Source: Streptomyces sp. Ru62 (lineage in GTDB: Bacteria; Actinomycetota; Actinomycetes; Streptomycetales; Streptomycetaceae). From it: a stretch of 64,000 nt of DNA. The position numbers were made by a program, and so were the translations under genes. How positions within the stretch are numbered: the first letter of the stretch is position 1; the number at the start of each line of letters is the position of its first letter. Under the pieces are notes generated by a model. It searched no databases. It saw nothing but the letters and a program-made list of their open reading frames with translations, and was not told the DNA's origin. The stretch is taken from positions 62,001 through 126,000 of the forward strand of contig NZ_PQSU01000019.1 in assembly GCF_002920615.1 (NCBI RefSeq), read 5' to 3'. Shown in pieces: positions 61,332 to 64,000 of the stretch.

Positions 61332-62246
61332 ATGCGATTGACCGGTCCCCGCCCGTCGCCGCGGGCCGCGCGGCCGCGCCTCCTGCGCTCGTGGCGCGAA
61401 CGGCGGGTGTTCGCGGGCAGCGTGCTGGCGGCCTTCGGCGGGGTGTCGGCCGTCGTGCAGTTCGCCGGCCAGCTGTTCCCGGACGTCGTGTCCCGGCCCG
61501 GGCTGGTGCTGGCCGGCTCCGTGACCCTGTGCCTGGCCTGGGGGCTCGCCCGGGCGCGTCCCCAGGCCGCCGTACGGCAGGAGTTCACCCGCCCCGGGAT
61601 GACGGTGGTGGTCGAGGAGGGCGACCTCTTCGAGCAGCCCGGCCAGCTCGTGGTGGGGTTCACCGACACGTTCGACACCGTCGTGGACGACGGTGTCGTC
61701 ATCAACGACGGCAGTGTGCAGGGGCAGTTGCTCGCCCGGCGCTACGCGGGGGACGCCCGGCGGCTGGACGCGGAACTGGCCGCCGCGCTCGCGGGGGTGA
61801 CCCCGGTGGCGTGGGAGAGCGCGCGGGACAAGCCGCGGGGCAAGCGGGCCCGGTACCCGGTCGGCACGGTCGCCGTCCTCGGCACCCGGCCCGACCTCGT
61901 CTTCGCCGTCGCCTACAGCCGGATGGGCAACGACTGCGTCGCCTCCTCCAAGGTGCAGGACCTGTGGCTCGGCCTGGACCGGCTGTGGGACGCCGTCCAC
62001 CGGCACGGCCAGCTCGAACGCCTCACCATGCCGTTGACCGGCGCGGGCCTGGCCCGGCTGCACGACCTGGACGAGGACAGTTTGCTGCGGCTGATCCTGC
62101 TGTCCTTCGTCGTGCACTCCTGGGAGCGGCCGGTCTGCCGCGAACTGCACGTGGTGGTCCGCCCCGGTGAGCTGGGGCGGATCGACCTGCCGGAGACCGG
62201 CGCCTTCCTGGCCGGTCTGGCGGCGGGCGCCCGGCGCCATGTCTGA
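61332..62246 (+). CDS. Two-TM protein with ThsA-type macro domain (type II Thoeris ThsA-like)
   Basis: 304 residues from ATG 61332 (GGAGG six bases upstream). TM1 VFAGSVLAAFGGVSAVVQFA (about 26-47), TM2 LVLAGSVTLCLAWGLA (about 58-73), then the macro domain from about 90: MTVVVEEGDLFEQPGQLVVG, FTDTFDTVVDDGVVI, YPVGTVAVLG, FAVAYSRMGND, MPLTGAGLARL. This TM-TM-macro layout is that of ThsA in type II Thoeris, where a TIR-derived signal opens or aggregates the membrane effector. It is divergent from the BTAD-macro regulator (75-base gap) and convergent with the TIR-like gene. Confidence 0.85.
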   Translation: MRLTGPRPSPRAARPRLLRSWRERRVFAGSVLAAFGGVSAVVQFAGQLFPDVVSRPGLVLAGSVTLCLAWGLARARPQAAVRQEFTRPGMTVVVEEGDLFEQPGQLVVGFTDTFDTVVDDGVVINDGSVQGQLLARRYAGDARRLDAELAAALAGVTPVAWESARDKPRGKRARYPVGTVAVLGTRPDLVFAVAYSRMGNDCVASSKVQDLWLGLDRLWDAVHRHGQLERLTMPLTGAGLARLHDLDEDSLLRLILLSFVVHSWERPVCRELHVVVRPGELGRIDLPETGAFLAGLAAGARRHV

Positions 62247-62282
62247 CGCCGGGCGACGCCCGCCCCGGTGACGGGGCGTTGA

Positions 62283-62333
62283 GCGGTACGGGCCCGTCCC
62301 CCGACTGTGGACGAACCACCGGGCCCGTACCGC
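62283..62333. terminator. Inverted repeat between convergent macro and TIR-like genes
   Basis: GCGGTACGGGCCCG (62283-62296) pairs exactly with CGGGCCCGTACCGC (62320-62333) across a 23-base loop. It fills the space between the stops of the two convergent genes and can serve both directions. Confidence 0.75.
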
Positions 62334-62336
62334 GGC

Positions 62337-63077
62337 TCAGTGGGCCGGCGGTGTCGCCCGCCCGGTGCGGCCGTACGCCGCCAGATGGCGGTACGGCCAG
62401 GTCTGGAGCCAGTCGGAACGGGTGTCGTCGACCGCGCAGCCCGCCAGCTTCAGCCGCTCGGCGATCTTGCGCAGGGCGGTTTCCGTGCCGTCGAACCGGA
62501 TGACGTTGCGGCCCGCGACGTCGGCGATCGGGCGCAGCTGTCCGACCTCCACCATCAGGGTGCGCTCCGGGTAGGCCATCAGCACCATGCCCAGCTCGAT
62601 GAGCACGTTGGGCCGGGGCTGACCGGTGGGCTCGGTCTCGTACGGCGGCTCGTTGCGGCCGCGCAGGTCCGGGTGGAGCTGGACGACGTCGTCCGGGGTG
62701 AGCAGCACGAGGGCCGCCTGGGCCAGCTCGGGGGCCCCGGCGACGACCTCACCGAGGAACGGCGCCGTCTTGCCGGTGGCGTTGACCAGGTCCTCCCACT
62801 CCAGCGGACGCAGATCGAGCAGGCGCAGCAGGTCGAACATCCTCAGGCGCACCTCCTCGTCCCGGCCGTGGACGACGAAGACGTTGCGGCGGCGGTCCGG
62901 GGCGGGGCCGTCCTGGTCCGGGCCGGTGCCGTGGGCGGCGGCGGGAGGAGCGCCGTAGTAGTTCTGCGTGCCCGAGTTGGTGGTGTTGTTGTCGCCGGTG
63001 ACGAAGCTGTTGTGGCGGCCGAAGTCGTTCCGGCTCCCGTAGTCGCTGCTGTTGCCGCCCGTGGAGGTGTGCGTCAT
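62337..63077 (-). CDS. TIR-like (PF10137-type) NAD-processing protein with Asn-rich N-terminal motif
   Basis: 246 residues. Residues 1-45 are Asn/Gly/Ser-rich and include FVTGDNNTTNSGTQNYYG. The TIR-like domain of the Pycsar-effector/CAP12 type (PF10137) spans about 63-215: RRNVFVVHGRDEEVRLRMFD, LLTPDDVV, and PRPNVLIELGMVLMAYPERT with the Glu expected for NAD cleavage. ATG overlaps the upstream stop by four bases. The nearby ThsA-type macro proteins suggest that it makes an ADP-ribose-based signal rather than only depleting NAD; this is inference. Confidence 0.85.
   Translation of the reverse strand: MTHTSTGGNSSDYGSRNDFGRHNSFVTGDNNTTNSGTQNYYGAPPAAAHGTGPDQDGPAPDRRRNVFVVHGRDEEVRLRMFDLLRLLDLRPLEWEDLVNATGKTAPFLGEVVAGAPELAQAALVLLTPDDVVQLHPDLRGRNEPPYETEPTGQPRPNVLIELGMVLMAYPERTLMVEVGQLRPIADVAGRNVIRFDGTETALRKIAERLKLAGCAVDDTRSDWLQTWPYRHLAAYGRTGRATPPAH
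62960..63013 (-). repeat. 54-bp direct repeat, copy 1 (in the TIR-like gene)
   Basis: Begins AGTTCTGCGTGCCCGAGTTG and ends ACGAAGCTGTTGT. It matches 63115-63168 except for about three bases near GCCG(GT/TGC)ACG. It codes for NSFVTGDNNTTNSGTQN near the N-terminus of the TIR-like protein. Confidence 0.9.
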
Positions 63078-64000
63078 GCGGATCCCGCCCCCTGACCGCC
63101 GTTCGGGCCGCCGAAGTTCTGCGTGCCCGAGTTGGTGGTGTTGTTGTCGCCGTGCACGAAGCTGTTGTTGTGCCCGTAGTTGTTGAGGATGTTGGTCTGG
63201 CGGGCCTCGTGCTCCGTGAGGTCCACGTTGTGCTCGTACAGGAAGTCACGGACGACGTGGAGGAACTGGCGCTCCACGATCTGCGTGTACTTGATGGTGT
63301 CGGTCTCCTGGAAGAAGACGTGGAAGTGGGGGCTGGTCGCCATCTCCCGGACGCTGGTGACCGCCCCGCGGTTGAGCAGGGCGTCCGCGTAGCGGCCGAG
63401 GCCGAACTCGCTGGTGTCGGCCGGCTGCGGCACCCGGATCTTCTCCTTGCTCCACGGCAGCCGCGGGAGCAGCTGGGCGCCCGCCGCCTTCGCCGCGGCC
63501 GACCGCACCGCGGAGTGGGGCGTGCCGCGCAGGGTGTGCCAGGCCAGCTTGAGCAGCAGCCGTTCGTCCAGGGCGGCGGGGAGCCGGTCCACCAGCTGGA
63601 AGCTCGCCCGGACCGGCGCCAGCACGTACGAGTAGAACTCGGTGTGCAGGGTGTTCCCCTTGAGGTCGAAGCCCACGAACGCCGTGGTGACCAGCTCCTG
63701 GTCCCAGGACCCCACCCGGATGCACAGATAGTCGCGCCCGGTGTCCTGGACGTCCCGCCAGTCGCCGTCGAGCTGCTCGGGGGTCGGCTCCGCCACACCC
63801 CGCAGCGTCGTGACGGCCGTGGTGAAGGTGCTGCGCTCGACGGCCAGGCCCTCGATCCGCTGCGCCGGGCGGGCCTGGGCGCGCAGCCGGGCGGTCATGC
63901 GGTCGGCGACGTAGGCGGTCAGCTCCTCGACGGTGAAGGGGACGACCTCCTTGCGCTTGGGCTCCTGGCCCAGGGCGCCGGGTGCCGCGGCCGGGCCCGC
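63074..64000 (-). CDS. Unknown protein with C-terminal Asn-rich motif (5' end outside window)
   Basis: The frame is open to base 64000, so the N-terminus lies beyond the window; the ATG at 63898 is probably internal (upstream residues VVPFTVEELTAYVADR continue well). At least 308 residues. The visible part has a mixed alpha/beta body (WDQELVTTAFVGFDLKGNTL, TIKYTQIVERQFLHVVRDFL) with no motif I recognise. It ends in NNYGHNNSFVHGDNNTTNSG, the same motif that begins the next protein. The four-base overlap with the TIR-like gene makes an operon certain in practice. A sensor or adaptor feeding the TIR protein through a shared motif is the suggested role. Confidence 0.75.
   Translation of the reverse strand, partial: AGPAAAPGALGQEPKRKEVVPFTVEELTAYVADRMTARLRAQARPAQRIEGLAVERSTFTTAVTTLRGVAEPTPEQLDGDWRDVQDTGRDYLCIRVGSWDQELVTTAFVGFDLKGNTLHTEFYSYVLAPVRASFQLVDRLPAALDERLLLKLAWHTLRGTPHSAVRSAAAKAAGAQLLPRLPWSKEKIRVPQPADTSEFGLGRYADALLNRGAVTSVREMATSPHFHVFFQETDTIKYTQIVERQFLHVVRDFLYEHNVDLTEHEARQTNILNNYGHNNSFVHGDNNTTNSGTQNFGGPNGGQGAGSA
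63115..63168 (-). repeat. 54-bp direct repeat, copy 2 (in the upstream partner gene)
   Basis: Partner of 62960-63013; codes in frame for NSFVHGDNNTTNSGTQN at the C-terminus of the next protein. The two copies are 155 bases apart and lie on either side of the junction of two overlapping genes. Confidence 0.9.

Overview
The window is Streptomyces-type chromosomal DNA. Support for this: very high GC with strong third-position bias, GTG and TTG starts behind GGAGG-type sites, a DUF397/DUF5753-HTH/RsbW-like gene set, a clear dasR-dasABCD chitobiose locus with DasR boxes, and an in-frame TTA codon in a secondary-metabolism gene. No rRNA, tRNA, transposase, integrase or CRISPR array was seen. Both edges cut a gene.

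Region 1 (1-10.5 kb) is a DISARM-like defence locus: the C-terminal part of a DUF1998-type helicase (5' end outside the window), a SNF2-family DrmD-like helicase, and a large Eco57I/PglX-like adenine methylase in one plus-strand run closed by a perfect 22-bp-stem hairpin. A coiled-coil protein of unknown role follows. Region 2 (10.5-12.3 kb) is a DUF397/HTH-DUF5753 operon divergent from an RsbW-like ATPase, with repeats and a palindrome between them. Region 3 (12.4-25.2 kb) is a second defence island: a CoiA-like zinc/nuclease protein, a membrane coiled-coil protein, McrB (with DUF4357 and a PUA/EVE-like module), McrC, a UvrD-like helicase with a RelE-like N-terminus, an HTH-methylase with an unusual catalytic motif, and a TIGR04141/DUF6119 protein. 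Two of its promoters share a 15-bp element.

Region 4 (25.4-41.1 kb) starts with a luciferase-like oxidoreductase and then a nonribosomal peptide cluster. Its core is a stand-alone carrier protein fused to a six-TM, three-module poly-lysine-synthetase (Pls)-type terminal domain, plus a separate half-C/A/T/TE protein. SbnA and SbnB homologues supply L-2,3-diaminopropionate (Dap). A SyrP-like oxygenase lies on the plus strand. A coupled minus-strand operon encodes a PhyH-like oxygenase, a DUF6271/GT-A-like protein with a TTA codon, a PLP decarboxylase, an acetyltransferase and an MFS exporter. The inference is a Dap-containing peptide or poly-Dap made by a split Pls-type system.

Region 5 (41.2-47.0 kb) is dasD-dasC-dasB-dasA, divergent from dasR, with three DasR boxes. 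After a secreted DUF6299-like protein, region 6 (47.8-55.1 kb) encodes aerobic CoA-dependent 2-aminobenzoate (anthranilate) breakdown: RidA, acyl-CoA dehydrogenase, aryl-CoA ligase, PaaX-type regulator, a flavin monooxygenase/old-yellow-enzyme fusion and an enoyl-CoA hydratase. A conserved element lies in both promoter regions. Region 7 (55.4-59.7 kb) holds an RsbW-like ATPase and an arginine deiminase operon (arcA, ornithine carbamoyltransferase, amino acid permease).

Region 8 (59.9-64.0 kb) is the most striking. A winged-helix/BTAD regulator and a two-TM protein carry paralogous macro domains of the type II Thoeris ThsA type (ThsA_Macro, formerly DUF6430). Next to them a TIR-like protein and a truncated unknown protein share an Asn-rich motif encoded by a 54-bp DNA repeat. 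This looks like an uncharacterised Thoeris-like signalling system with an added transcription-factor branch and a possible amyloid-type coupling motif.
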